In this document: positions 33,606 to 45,130 of the stretch, piece after piece
How the letters are laid out: every line of letters begins with the position of its first letter
How positions within the stretch are numbered: position 1 is the first letter of the stretch
Assembly (NCBI GenBank): GCA_963971575.1
Contig: OZ020616.1
Location: 38,840,250-38,904,249, forward strand
From: Liopterus haemorrhoidalis
Lineage: Eukaryota > Arthropoda > Insecta > Coleoptera > Dytiscidae
Direction of reading: 5' to 3'
DNA length: 64,000 bases
Translations under genes and position numbers: made by a program
Notes under the pieces: generated by a model
What the model was told of the DNA's origin: nothing
The model's input: only the letters and a program-made list of their open reading frames with translations
The model's database searches: none

Positions 33606-33727
33606 TTTTTTGGCAGCATCAACTACTACAAATAGATAGTAAACTGAATACCTACGTCATTCCTAGAAGTCGATGTTCTTTTTATAAATTTTTGATGTAG
33701 CACTACGTCTAACTGCATGGACAGTTA

Positions 33728-34506
33728 CGAGGGTTGTCCGTAAAATAAGGTCTCCTAGGCGCTGGAGTCCCGAGGAACGCTTTAACGCAAGATCTGGCAA
33801 CCCTCCGAGCTCTCTACGACACTTAATCTTGGTTTGGTAGCCGTCCGCGATGGGCTTCCACTCGCCGCTATCGCCAGGAGTTACGTTCTGTGATTGAAAC
33901 TACGCCTATTGAAATTTATCGACAGTTATGTGAAGTGTATGTGCAGAGAGTTTAAAAATGGACGTACAGACGTCCATGATGAATAGCGTGCCGGACGGCC
34001 ATCGGTTTCGGACGAAATGATTGCAAAAATGGAAAGGGTTATGCTTGAAGATCGACGGATGACGATTCGGGAGCTGTGCAAATTGATCCCTGATGTCAGT
34101 AAGACTATTATTGACAAGATTTTGACAGAACATTTGCATTATCACAAGGTGTGTGCAAGGTGGGTCCCACACCTCCCATACAGCCCAGACCTAGCACCAA
34201 GTGATTATCATCTCTTTCCTGCGTTGAAGTCACACCTGGGTGGGACGAATTTCAGGACCTACGAGGAGTTGAAAGAAGAGGTCGTACGCTACCTGCGCGC
34301 CGCAGCGGGAGAGTTCTATGACACGGATATACGAAAAATGCTACACCGCATGCAAAAATACATCGATCGCAACGGGGATTATGTAGAAAAATAGTAGAAA
34401 GTCCAGGCTTTCCAACAATGAATAACTCATTGCAAATAAACGTGTTTTTGTTTATGAAAAAAAAAAAAAAAAAAAACTGGAGCGCTTAATTTACGGACAA
34501 CCCTCA
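33728..34506 (+). mobile_element. mariner, internal-deletion derivative
   Basis: The ends CGAGGGTTGTCCGTAAAATA and (reverse complement of the right) TGAGGGTTGTCCGTAAATTA match closely. TA flanks both sides (33726-33727 and 34507-34508). At 779 bp it lacks about 500 bp of the usual 1.3 kb. An A-run of about 20 lies near the 3' end. Confidence 0.92.
33893..34394 (+). pseudogene. mariner transposase with central deletion fused in frame
   Basis: The N-terminal part IETTPIEIYRQLCEVYVQRV (with a frame problem and a stop before SVSDEMIAKMERVMLED) is followed by the second HTH region RRMTIRELCKLIPDVSKTII and HLHYHKVCARWVPH, then directly by LPYSPDLAPSDYHLFPALKS and the rest to DYVEK, stop. The region with the first two catalytic aspartates is gone, but the frame is kept from 34017 for 125 codons. 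If expressed, the product would keep much of a DNA-binding domain and the C-terminus but no catalytic site. Confidence 0.85.
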
Positions 34507-34757
34507 TATATTGCTCAAACTACGTGTCGCACAGTAACCATGCTAGCATATTAGTAAACAGAATGGAGTCCAATTCGCGTACTGCGTAATCAATGATGTC
34601 ATGTAATATAGACACAGCATGCTCTATACCTTAGCACTGTTTGTTATGAAGCCAAGACCATGTGAAGACGGAAGGGGAATTGCCCCTATGAATATAGCAG
34701 ATTGCCTAATATACATTTATATCAACCTACCGCTAGGAGAGGTTATCATTGACTATC

Positions 34758-34873
34758 TTCGTAGTAACATTTCTAAGGGTTTATTATCGTCAAACGCAAG
34801 CGCAACGAATCTTAACGGACTCCTACGAACTCTGCGTTTGACGATAATAAACCGTTGGAAATGGCTCTACGAA
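34758..34873. repeat. Short foldback, ~45-bp arms
   Basis: CTTCGTAGTAACATTTCTAA plus GGGTTTATTATCGTCAAACG on the left is matched in reverse by CGTTTGACGATAATAAACCG and TTGGAAATGGCTCTACGAAC on the right, with a loop of about 25 bp. A 96-codon frame over it (34619-34909) is a by-product of the palindrome. Confidence 0.7.
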
Positions 34874-34909
34874 CAGACCTTTTATAACAGATTATCAGAT
34901 AAATTTTAA

Positions 34910-35036
34910 GTTATCATAGAATAAATTATATAATAATTGTTCGTTTTAAATTTAGAAAGTATCAAGAGCATTGTAATATTTTTTTCTTTAAATGTACGTA
35001 ATATAAAAACCTACAAGCTGTTTACAGAATTAATAT
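34910..35036. other. Spacer
   Basis: AT-rich sequence between two foldbacks. Nothing recognised. Confidence 0.4.
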
Positions 35037-35288
35037 GATTCAGTTCATTTCAACAACCGTGAGCGCAAAACGACTGATGATATCGCTGTAAAGCTCTCCA
35101 CAAAATCTGTTCAAATATATAAAGAACATTTAGCAGTTGTTTTAACTGAACATTTGGAAAATTATTTTCTTATGAACCAGTGAACTCTTGACAATATCAC
35201 AGTTTATCGGGACATTCTTGCGTGGAAAACGACTGTTTGGGGCTCGCACAGTCGTTTTGCGCTCACGGTTACCGAGATAGACTGAATC
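35037..35288. mobile_element. Foldback/MITE with 40-bp inverted ends
   Basis: GATTCAGTTCATTTCAACAA plus CCGTGAGCGCAAAACGACTG at 35037-35076 is the inverted match, with a few differences, of 35249-35288. An additional AAAACGACTG copy lies at 35227-35236. The 252-bp unit has no coding capacity and no clear target duplication. Confidence 0.65.
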
Positions 35289-35529
35289 AAATGTAGCGAC
35301 ACAGCGTCGCGCACACGCTTCTCGATCAGTTCATTTGAACTCTTCGATCTGCAAGATCTGTTTATAGGCTTACTTGTAATGAAGTGAAAATAGATAATAA
35401 ACGCGGTATTTTTGTGAAATAAATTATGAGAATTTTTAATAAAAAATGATTAAAATAATATTTGAGAAACTTCTGAATCGACACCGGGACTCAGGTCCCA
35501 CTTCTCTTTAACAGTCTTATATCTGATAG

Positions 35530-35715
35530 ATAAATCGTCGTTTATCAAAAAAAGAATTAGAGGAAGCAGCAAGAGCACTGCTTAAAAAAGATGAAGTAGA
35601 AGAGGAAGATCCTTTCGATGCTAGTGATGATTCTGATCAAGACTATGAAACGTATGACAATGAGGATGAAAATAATTGGCCTTCTAAAAGTGGTACACAT
35701 ATATCCCAGTCATAA
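35530..35715 (+). pseudogene. Acidic N-terminal fragment, possibly piggyBac-like
   Basis: The open frame INRRLSKKELEEAARALLKK, DEVEEEDPFDASDDSDQDYE, TYDNEDENNWPSKSG runs to a stop at 35713-35715. Acidic, serine/aspartate-rich heads are common in piggyBac-type transposases, and a GGTTAA resembling a piggyBac terminus occurs at 35838. No catalytic part follows, so the assignment is weak and the piece could equally be an exon fragment of a host acidic protein. Confidence 0.35.
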
Positions 35716-36636
35716 CGGCATAATATATAAGAATTGTAAGTTTTAGAAAACTCTTATTAACCTAATTATAAGTTTCAAGAACAAAAACGGTAAAAATACA
35801 GACTTATTTTGAAAATAAAATATCCAACTTGCAAGGGTTAAATATTAAGCAATTTAATTCTACGACTATTATATTTTATTATTTTACTACTGCTGTATGC
35901 ATTAGCAGATTGGAAAAACTAATTTAATTTAATTTTTAACATGGCGTTGAAAGAGAACTGCTACATAAACGTAATGGAATAAAATTTATTTACTGTTAAA
36001 GTAAAATACACAAATACTCACAAATTGTAGAATAAATCTGCGAAAATTCTGCCAACTCACCTAGAACAAAAAAAGTATATATTAATATTTATAAATATTT
36101 CTTTTCCAATTTCTAAAATACATACATTTTAAAGATTTCAAATATTTATTGTAAAACTAATTGCTTTTTCCTTCAAGTAGAAAATTAACGGTAGTAAAGC
36201 ATGTTTTTAAATTATATTTTACTATGTGAAGATTCATTAATGTTAAATGAAGAATAGAAGTATGACACTAAAATAACTTTCTCTATAAGGTTAAACTGCC
36301 TTAGGTTTTAAAATGACAGGTCTTAAAATAACTATGAACTTTCATCATGATATTTGATGATTAAAATTATATAAATAAACACAGAAAAATAACAATAGAA
36401 AGTAACATTTTTGTTTCTTAAGGTGTATGGTTTTAATAGTCCATTTAGGTTTTATTAAGAGCTCCAAGAATAGACAAGAATACGGAAAATCTTGCCACCA
36501 TAGAGTAACAGAAGCTGGCGTATTTTGAGCACGTAAACCACAACGGCAAGTACCGCATTTTACATTTAAGGGGATAAAATCCAAAGCAGTGTAAGTCACA
36601 TTTTCGAAAAACTGACTACTGTGGTACTACCACCAG
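35716..36636. other. Unassigned AT-rich spacer
   Basis: Nothing recognised. An 84-codon minus-strand frame (36345-36599) lacks homology that I can see. Confidence 0.35.
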
Positions 36637-36813
36637 CTATACTCTATTCGCGGAGAATACGCAATCGATCTAAACCTTAAAACTACGTAACTCTTGTTGT
36701 GATGGGACAAAAAGACAATACAGTGATTTAAATAGCATTTCGTCCAATGATAACAAGATTGACATAGTTTGAATGTTTACATCAACTGTATGCTCTCCGC
36801 GAATAAAGTATAG
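36637..36813. mobile_element. Short MITE with 25-bp inverted ends
   Basis: CTATACTCTATTCGCGGAGA (left) and the inverted TCTCCGCGAATAAAGTATAG (right) match with one difference, continuing a few more bases. TA occurs at both outer edges. 177 bp, no coding capacity. Confidence 0.75.
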
Positions 36814-39094
36814 AAATGGGTCTTGGCATTCCATGTCAAGTTCTCTGTACGTTCACGTTCGAGCATTTCCGATTTGGCAGAAATTTTAACTGTTGTAGAT
36901 CAATGTTAGAAATGAAACTGTGCAAACTTGTGCTTGATGCATAAAGCTTTCAAGGTTGCATGCAATTTTCAGTTACGAGTTTTTTCCACTGCTCGACGGG
37001 TGTACAGTTTTCCTTCCCATATCCACTTTCATCCTTCTCACGTATCCAATCCACAGTAATCGTCTCGCTCTCAGTTACTGTTTGAAATTCAGCCTTGTGT
37101 ATAGTTTTTATATCTTAAAGTTCTCGGATATCGTAAAATCTAGAAAATATCCACAGTTATGGTATGTGTAAAATAATAGATGTTTAGGGCGTAATTATTG
37201 GCTAAATTGCAGCTGTAGTTGGCCTTAAATCAGATATAATAATAAGCCAACGTAATTCGTAATGTGTTGTAGACGCTTACTCCTAATTCGATTTGTTTTA
37301 AAATTGTTGATTCACAAACTGGCAGCAGTAACTCCATTCGCGTATGTTTTATCAAGATTTTTATCACTATTTTTCATGTCTTAGCAGAATACGCTCCCAA
37401 AAGAAGACAGCTAATCTAATAGTTTTAAATCTATTTTTACCATTTGAACTGCAAAAAAATGATATTTGAGGTTATTATTTCCTGATATTTTCGGCTGAAC
37501 CTAGGTCAGTATTTTGTGTTCGGCAGCATTTCTGTAATACAATAGCTCCACATCCAATTGAATAATCAGGCTAATAATTTAACAATGCACCAAAATATAT
37601 ATATTTAATAAATAAACCAAACAGCAATTTTCCCGGCTTGTTCGTTCTGAAAATAATGGACACCATTTACAAATAAGGCTTTTTTGTCCACTTTCATCCC
37701 ATAACCTGCAAAGACCAATATTTTTTGATGTTCAGAATGTTTTTCTTTTCTTCTCATTCATAGCAAAAAGGTACAGTTGAATATTCATTTTCAGATCAAC
37801 AGCTGCTTTGGTTGTCGAGATACAGACAGTGAAACTTTAAATATTTTCCAACACATTACCAGCAAGATCTTCAAATAGAAGGCCATACCTTGTTGGATAT
37901 TTGCAGCCTAAAAATAAAAATGGCCTAAAAATTGGCAAAAATTCATTTCTAACACTGATCTTATAACTAGTTAAAATTTCAACCAAATCGGAATAGGTCG
38001 AGCACGGACAATTGCTAAAATTGGACCACTTGATATAATTGGACCCAAATATAAATCTATGTATCAATTAAAGTGATGTGTAATATAATAGAGTGAATCT
38101 AGTAAAACGATGTATTTTCAAATAATTCTAAAGTCATTTTTTCTGTCAATCATCTAGTCATCTAAACTGGAACATATATTGTCACATTTTTTCTGTTCTA
38201 ATAATTTTTAATAAAATAATTTTATTAAAAATATTTCGGTCTACAGCTATATTCTATACATTCGAAATATATGTATATCTAATAACCATTTAACCTAGTA
38301 GTTACATAAGTAGAAATTGTTCCAATTCTGTCAGTTGAAAATTACTATTCAACCATGTAAAAAAATGATACTTGCTTCTAAACATTATTTCCAAACGGGT
38401 AATTAGAAATTTAAAAACCTATTAATATTTATCAATCATATTTTTTTCGAAAGTTACTGTCAAATATTTAATTTTAACTGTCATTCATATTTGTATTAAA
38501 AATTCCATTATTCGCTTTTCAAAACGAATGCGAGAAAACGCGATTTTTTGCATCAATTCACATGAATTACAATGGAAAAAAATATTTCGTTAAGTGTATT
38601 GATTATAAATTTCAAGCAAAAAATTTAAATGATTTTAATGTTTTGGATGTATATAATAATTTAAAACCGTTTAAAGGACAATATTGATTAAAAAAACAGC
38701 AATTCAAAACAATACTGTTAAAATATCAACTGTCAACTCCAAATAAATGAGGAAGCAAAAGATGATGTAGACAATACTGAGGACAATGTGGACGGTATTG
38801 AGATCTGGCATTACCGGTGGCGGCGCTGTTATCCAAAGCAATATGGCTGTTGGCTCTATTACTCAGCTGTCAATATGCTCTGTCTTGTCTTGAATGACAG
38901 CCAAAAACTTTTATACTTTTTACAACTTCTGTCGACATTCTAACAATAATTTAACACTAAAACATACGTAATAAGTACAAACAGTACTAGAGTGCCTAGT
39001 ACAATATTTGACCACCAGACAGCGTATTCGAGCGTGTGAGTTCTCAACTACTAAAGCACCCCAAGCTTTTAGCATACTACATAAAATATGGAAC
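36814..39094. other. Unassigned AT-rich spacer
   Basis: About 2.3 kb with no repeat ends recognised beyond a short match to 2425-2455 at about 36990. Minus-strand frame 37837-38067 and plus-strand frame 36956-37171 have no recognised domain. Confidence 0.35.
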
Positions 39095-39370
39095 TCAGAT
39101 CACTTGAGCAGGAGAACAAAAATATGTTTATCAACAATCATCAAATAATAAATGCATTGTGAATCCAACTGTAAATACATAAAGCTGTTCATTCTGCACA
39201 CCGTGTATAATGGGAGGCGCATGCGTGTTCATCCGTAAATAATAAATTTTCATACACGTCAAGTTTTTAGTTAAAATTTTTGGAGTGCAGCTACGATGGC
39301 TATTAGCAACTCACACAGCCCATCTTTATAACTAGAACATTATTTATAATAAATAAAACAATAAATATAT

Positions 39371-39563
39371 ACAGTGAATTTCTTTAATCCTGCAATATAG
39401 GTATTATCGTTACTATGGTAATTGAAATCTGACAGCAATGTAAAATTGCGTTTCTTTTAATTTGCAACATAGGCTTACATTACATTGCTGTCAAAATAAT
39501 TTGTCGTTACTAGGGAAACCATGCATAATATTAATTTCAATGTTGCAGGATAAAATAAATTCA

Positions 39564-39567
<4 letters not shown>
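39371..39567. mobile_element. MITE (ACAGTGAATT ends) inserted in repeat X
   Basis: ACAGTGAATTTCTTTAATCC and the inverted AAAATAAATTCACTGT, with TCCTGCAA/TTGCAGGA next, mark the ends. A second inverted pair, CTGACAGCAATG/CATTGCTGTCA, lies inside. TA-rich flanks. 197 bp. The paralogous repeat at 51790-51850 lacks it. Confidence 0.8.

Positions 39568-39624
<57 letters not shown>
39567..39624. repeat. (TA)n microsatellite
   Basis: About 29 uninterrupted TA units directly after the right end of the MITE, probably expanded from the target TA. Confidence 0.95.
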
Positions 39625-39627
<3 letters not shown>

Positions 39628-39942
39628 ACTGTACGTTACAATCAGCTGATGGATCGGCAGCCATCTTGATGACTTCAGTTTTGAAATTTCATAATGGACG
39701 CTCAAATTATGTGTTTTTTAATTAAATTTACTATTCTCCTAATGATATAATTGAAATCCTGCAAAAGTTACCTAGTTATTATTAAAAACTATATTGTTGT
39801 AGATAAAATATTCTATTTGACTCTCGTATGATAATTATTACACTCGGATGATTACAAAACTTCATCCTCGTGTAATATAACCTACATTATATACTTGTTA
39901 CGCTCGCTATCCACAAGAAATGATTGACCATTCATTAATATA

Positions 39943-40195
39943 GGCTATTCCAAACGTTTAAGCTGTACTAGATTTTGAAATTTAGTAATTTTTATCTATT
40001 AAATTGGGCTTTTGGTCATTTTAAGCTTTGTATATCTTACTCATATTGCCAATTCTTGGTTCAATTAACTGTCATCAATGCCATTTTCATTATATTTTTA
40101 TTTTTTGTATAATTCTTAATACAAATTTCCCATTTATTATTTATTTTTGTATTTAAAATATTTAAAATTGTATTATATTTTATGATAAATGTCAA
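39943..40195 (+). mobile_element. GGCTATT-family element, copy C (3'-truncated)
   Basis: Begins GGCTATTCCAAACGTTTAAG after TA, follows copy D through TTTTGGTCATTTTAAGCTTT, and stops at ATGATAAATGTCAACG, where LINE sequence takes over. The right TIR is missing. Confidence 0.7.
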
Positions 40196-41010
40196 CGTTG
40201 TGGCTTCTGCTGATATCCAACCCACCTTAGTATCTGAGCTTTAAGTTCACTCCAAATATCTGGATCACTATATAAATGTCTAAGCCCTTCATTAGATCTA
40301 ATTTTGTACACCAGTATACGAGAGTCCTTTACTGGATCAAAAATACTACGAAGGATCTTGGGTTTAAATGTTCGCAGAAATTTTATATCCTCTGCAATCA
40401 CTGTCTATGTTTTACTAGCATATGGTACCACATGTCTTATAATGATTTTGAAGATTCTAATTTTGCTAGATTTCCAGATAAAATTGTTACATATTAGAGT
40501 TTTAAGAGCGAAAACATTTATTTTGTATGATAATTCTTCGTTTTATTTCCTGGTGTACGTTATTACTGCGGTGATAAGTGACCTTAGATATTTAAAGTTC
40601 ATGGTAATGTTCTGTCTAGTCCGCGTTCTGGGTGGATTGCGAGTAAAGTGAATGTATTTGGTCTTGTCTTGATTCAATTTGGGACCTATTTTCATGGTTT
40701 CAAGTTGAATAATGCACTTTTTTGCGGATAAAGTGTTGTTTCCTATGATATTTATATCATCTGTATAGGCTAATTGCAACTTAAGTCCATTTATGCTGAA
40801 GACTTGTGGCTTTGTGGAAGTCTCGTAGGGTTTTTTCTACCACCGTATTAAATGGAGACAGAGCATCGCTTTGTTTACGATCATTTTTGATGATGAAGGT
40901 ATATATTCCAGCTGTAAATAATATCAACCAAAGCAACCAAATCGAAATATCGAAAGAAATTAAAAAATTAAAATGAAGATGAATTGGCCTTATGAAAACC
41001 AAATTCAAAG
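40195..41010 (-). pseudogene. LINE reverse transcriptase fragment
   Basis: On the minus strand MQLAYTDDINIIGNNTLSAK is the RT motif with the catalytic YxDD (YTDD) box. It is followed by QDKTKYIHFTRNPPRTR, NFKYLRSLITA (K.LG motif), then MIAEDIKFLRTFKPKILRSI-FDPV and LRHLYSDPDIWSELKAQILRWVGY, the usual ELY..PDI...IK.QRLRW.GH tail. The thumb section between is shortened and frameshifted. The 5' domains are absent. Confidence 0.85.
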
Positions 41011-41014
41011 ATCG

Positions 41015-41165
41015 TTAAGAAGGTACTTGACTGGAATGCCCAAGGCAAGAGAAAGATTGACAGGCCACTAGTCACGTGGAGACTCATAGTATTAACGATA
41101 AGGATACTAGAAAATCATGGAATTGGTTAAGGTGGAAATATTTCCTGCCCATCCATTGCTCCTGC
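41015..41165 (+). pseudogene. LINE ORF2 C-terminal scrap
   Basis: VLDWNAQGKRKIDRPLVTWR and a following LENHGIG correspond to the LINE ending AL.WNPQGKR.RGRP..TWRR...EL. It is on the opposite strand from the RT fragment it touches, so it is a separate insertion. Confidence 0.65.
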
Positions 41166-41410
41166 TAGGAACTATACCAACTTGTATTTTGGAATAAAGG
41201 TGATCTGAAAAATGCTTGTTTTTCCCGGTGCTTGCAATGAAGAAGAGTGGAGTGTTTAATTATATTTTAAACAATCACTCAGACCTATAGGCGCCATTGC
41301 CTTACCATTTTTACCTTTTTCTAATACCAACCTGACATACAATTTCAAAGGTGCAAACTACTGAAATCAAATTTTCCTCTTAGTTTGTTTTTACAAAAGT
41401 GAACAGCATA
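41166..41410. other. Spacer
   Basis: Nothing recognised between two repeat copies. Confidence 0.4.
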
Positions 41411-41412
41411 TA

Positions 41413-41854
41413 CAGGCTATTCCAAACGTTTAGGCGTAACTAGATTTTGAAATATAGTAATTTTTATCTATTAATTCGGACTTTTGGTCATTTTGTTTAA
41501 GCTTTGTAAATCATACCCACATTGCAAATTCTAGATTAAATTGATTGTCATTATAAAATGTGCTTTTCATTGCATTTTAATTTAGCTTAAGTTATTCTTA
41601 ATAAAAAAATTCTCATTTATTTATTTGGTTTTTCTACAAAATATTTAAAAAAGTATTAACATTTTTAATAAATGTCATTCGTATCCATGGTTTCACTAAC
41701 AGAACAGTTTCACTGTTGGAAATTTAAATTTTCACACCAACTTGAAAATTAAATAACCCAAGCAAGGTCCGATTTGTGACGGTTGTCACGAGTCACGAGA
41801 GGTTAAAAGAACGAAATTCCCATTTAGTTCCGCCTAAAAGTTTAGAATAGCCTT
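41413..41854 (+). mobile_element. GGCTATT-family element, copy D (reference copy)
   Basis: The left end CAGGCTATTCCAAACGTTTA and right end, reverse-complemented as AGGCTATTCTAAACTTTTAG, are inverted repeats. TA precedes the left end. About 442 bp, uninterrupted, and therefore the best guide to the family. No coding trace. Confidence 0.8.
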
Positions 41855-43531
41855 TATATTTTAATCTAATTATTATTGTAAAACAATTAAATTGTTATTA
41901 TAAGAATAAAATGTTTTTTATAATAGAAAATATATTAATTTTTCCTTTCGATACTTGAAAATATCAATATTTTGTTTCCATACGATACCAGTATCGATAC
42001 TTTTTATTCGATAATATCGATACCCAAATATCGATACTTTCTCAGTATCGCATATCCCTAATTAGGGAGTCTACACGACTACAAAGCTGAAGATAAAAGT
42101 GATATATGTAGATACTAACCTACCACCTCAACAAAAAAAATCAAAAATATATGTTAAAAACAAACGTATATTTTGCGAAATTAACAGAATTAATAATAAT
42201 ATTTTTGTAATAATATTTAACTGAACCAAAAAATACATTATTCATGAATTCGAAAAATTTACCAATTTTGCGGCACTCTAGGGGCACTCTAGCGGCGAAA
42301 CCGTTCAAAAAAATTTATGCAAGCTAAATTATAGAAAATTTATACTTATTTAATTCAGTATAGACATGTTTTTTTTTCAAATTTTACAATGGAGCAGAGA
42401 TATTTGCAAAATAACATTTTTTTGCACGGTTTTCGAGTTTTTTCGGCAGAGAATTTTTTTTCGCAAAATGTGATCTCGTAAACAGCACCTCAAGACCTAT
42501 TCATCCCACCAATTTCAAAAACTCCCGCAAAAATGTCTCCAAAACCAGTGTTTTGAACATCAATTTCCAGGACTATATTAAGTCTTTTCAAATCTTATGC
42601 TAATTACTTAAAACTACATTTTGGGAGTTATCTGGTTTTTGCAGTAAACCGACGATATGTTTACCCATATCTAAGAACAAGGAAACTATTATCACTGTAT
42701 GTACACAACACAAATACTTATATAACATAGCAATAATTTCTATAATTACCTTTCTACTTCTTAATTTAAACAATTTTAAAACAATATAATGAAATCACGA
42801 TTGTTTGTTTAAATAATTTTAATATATTTATATACAGTGAGGAACAGAGAAAGTCTGAGGTCAAAGTAAGCTGACCCATAACGCGGATGTATGTTAAAAT
42901 ATACTAACACAGTCATAGGTAACAACTACACACGTAATAGTAAACATGCCAACACACACACCACACAAATTTACAGTTAACCACACAAATATTAAGACAT
43001 AACATGCAGCCACACACATACAAATATACAATCGTACACACAGACATGCAGACATTCACATATACAGACAAACACACAGATGTTTCACAGAGATTGCACA
43101 TCGATTCTATCGATAACTCATTATTGCTTCCATCGTAAAAGAGAGAGGGTGCTGCTGGTCCCGCTCGTTTACTTGTTGTTTCGTTTGATGTGCGACCAAC
43201 CATTGCTAAAAGCCGGGACATTTCTATTGCTGTTTTTTATATATAAATGTTTGGGCAGAGTCCTTTTTTCCAAATAAAATTTACGTGTTTCAAATCAAAG
43301 AAAAAAATTTTTAAATCGAAAGAAAACATTTTTATACCATCATTATAAAGAAATATGAGCTATTTAAGAAAATATAAGAGATGTATTTAATTTTAGGTAC
43401 ATTCATCCGCTTTGCGATTCTACCGAATTGTCGATCGAAGGTATATTTTTGCAAATGAGATTTGAATAGCGATACACGAAATCTAAGCCTATTCAACATT
43501 TTCCACAACGCGTAGGACTGATTGCTTTCAA
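41855..43531. other. Spacer with TATCGATA cluster and CA-rich tract
   Basis: 41985-42055 repeats TATCGATAC-like motifs. 42905-43085 is a degenerate CACACA(T/A)-rich tract on the plus strand. No gene was seen. Frames at 42913-43221 and 43080-43277 track that composition. Confidence 0.5.
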
Positions 43532-43661
43532 GGGGTCTATTCTGTAAGTTTATCGATATTTCTTTTAAGAGCATCCCGTCGAAAAGTCCTATAGTACAAT
43601 ATGTATAATAGTGACCTTGATAGTGTGAAAGTGACTGTCTACAAGTTACAGAATAGACCCC
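43532..43661. mobile_element. MITE with GGGGTCTATTCTGTAA ends
   Basis: GGGGTCTATTCTGTAAGTTT and the inverted CAAGTTACAGAATAGACCCC form the ends of a 130-bp unit. MITEs with very similar ends are common in insect genomes. A partial relative is at 4755-4880. Confidence 0.7.
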
Positions 43662-43884
43662 CGAAGGCCATTCCAGGCTAGATCGAATCTTCTTTTTGTT
43701 CTTCAGCTTTTCCCTGTAGTATTTAGGGGTCGCTGTTCTTAATTCCTCTCTTCCATTCTGTCCTGTTCTGTGTATCTCCCTCGTTCAGTCCCTTCTCTCT
43801 CAAGTCCTGTACGATAAAGTCCTTCCACCTTCTCTTAGGCCTTCCTCTACATCTTCTTCCTTCCACCTGTAAGGTCGAATAGTA

Positions 43885-44960
43885 TATTCGGGGATGTTTG
43901 ATAAGTCAGTGATTTCGAAATGAAAGATTGTTTTTTACCAAAATGCGACTAGTTTTACAACATAATTTTTCCCCAACAATATTCCAACTCCTTTAAGCCT
44001 TCCGAGCAGTACGATTTCTCGAAATCTGTAAAATAGACGTGTGTTTCAGCGATGATCTCCTCGTTCGATGCGAATTTTCTTCCAGCGAACCATTTCTTCA
44101 TGTTTGTAAAGAGGAAAAATTCGCAGAAGTCCATATTTGGAGAATAGGTTGCATAAGGGAGCAGTTCGTTGTGCAACTTGACAGATTAAACCCTTGCAAT
44201 TTCTGAGTGAGCTAATGCATTTTCTGGTGGAACGTAACTTTTTCTTCACTAAATTGGGCCACTTTTTCATCAATTCAGCTTGTAATCGATCCAATAAAGT
44301 AGCATAATATTGACTTGTGATCGTTTTTGCCTTTTCCAGATAGTTGATGGAGAAAAATCCCAGAAAATCATGGTAGTGGCTTTTCCGGCCACTATTTTTG
44401 TCGAAGAAAAAATTTCTAAAGAAACTATTTTTGTCTTCTTCGGAGCATGTACGACAGGAGAAATCCACGCTGACCATCCTAAACAAAGTCGTCTCTAATT
44501 CGATAGTTTCGTTATCACAATATAAAATGGTTGGTGCAATGTGAACAAATGTGGCACTCATCTTGCCGATAGCTTTTTCATGGCCAAATCTTCGTGCAGG
44601 ATATGAAACACACGTTCATCTAAGATATTTACGATCTTGGATATTTCACGTATCTTCAGTCGGCGATAGTCCAATTTTAATAACTCAATCATGAATTGTA
44701 TTGACCTTCTCTTCAAGTGTGACTTCTTTCGAACATTCCAGCCGTTTAGCACCTTTCGTGCTCGTACGACCACAACGACATTCAGTGAACCATTTGTGTA
44801 CCATTCCATGTGATGGAGCAGACATCTCATAATACTTTTTTACCAACCACCAACATATATAAAGCGAGGTATTGTGATCATACCGATTTTGACATTTCGA
44901 GATTTCGATGGATCTCCACAAATTGAGGTCCGTACATAACGTTTTGACTATTTTAAGCAT
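43885..44960 (-). pseudogene. mariner transposase relic, near full length
   Basis: On the minus strand, in order: SAPSHGMVHKWFTECRCGRT (N-terminal HTH), LDYRRLKIREISKIVNILDE and HILHEDLAMKKLSAR, then INYLEKAKTITSQYYATLLD, RLQAELMKKWPNLVKKK, a frameshifted VPPENALAHSEIAR where HHDNAPAHTS is expected, and LLPYATYSPNMDFCEFFLFT, MKKWFAGRKFASNEEIIAET, ending GLKELEYCWGKIML. The second and third catalytic aspartates read E (PPENA and CEFF), and at least two frameshifts are present. A plausible left terminus lies near 43888. The right one is not found. Confidence 0.88.
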
Positions 44961-45130
44961 GTTGTCTGTCTATCTGTCTGTGTGTCGGTCCGTGTACACG
45001 TGCAGAGCAAATTCGGCTAAAAGGATTTTTATGAAACTTCACATTTAAGCTTTTGACATCAATGGCACGAGTTGATCAACTTTTGGCAAAAATCGGTTAA
45101 CTAGAAATGGGAGTTTACTCGTGTCGATTT
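44957..45130 (+). repeat. GTCT-microsatellite repeat, third type
   Basis: TTGTCTGTCTATCTGTCTGT then GTGTCGGTCCGTGTACACG, followed by AGAGCAAATTCGGCTAAAAG. The microsatellite-plus-tail layout resembles the Helentron-like copies, but the flanking blocks differ. Confidence 0.45.

Larger units (their letters stand above)
39095..39720 (-). repeat. Interspersed repeat X, interrupted by a MITE
   Basis: Matches 51660-52050 in reverse orientation: ATAAAGCTGTTCATTCTGCA, CAGCCCATCTTTATAACTAG and GTACGTTACAATCAGCTGAT are shared. In this copy the match is split between about 39362 and 39625 by a MITE and a (TA)n tract. No coding sequence was recognised, and the class is unknown. Confidence 0.65.

Noticed and set aside
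34619..34909. 96-codon frame, plus strand
   Set aside because: Covers a short palindrome. The protein has no recognisable features.
35530..35838. Complete piggyBac element
   Set aside because: Only an acidic N-terminal-like frame and a GGTTAA motif are seen. There is no left TTAACCC terminus and no catalytic domain.
39462..39725. Frames rich in alternating I and Y
   Set aside because: Translation of the (TA)n microsatellite.
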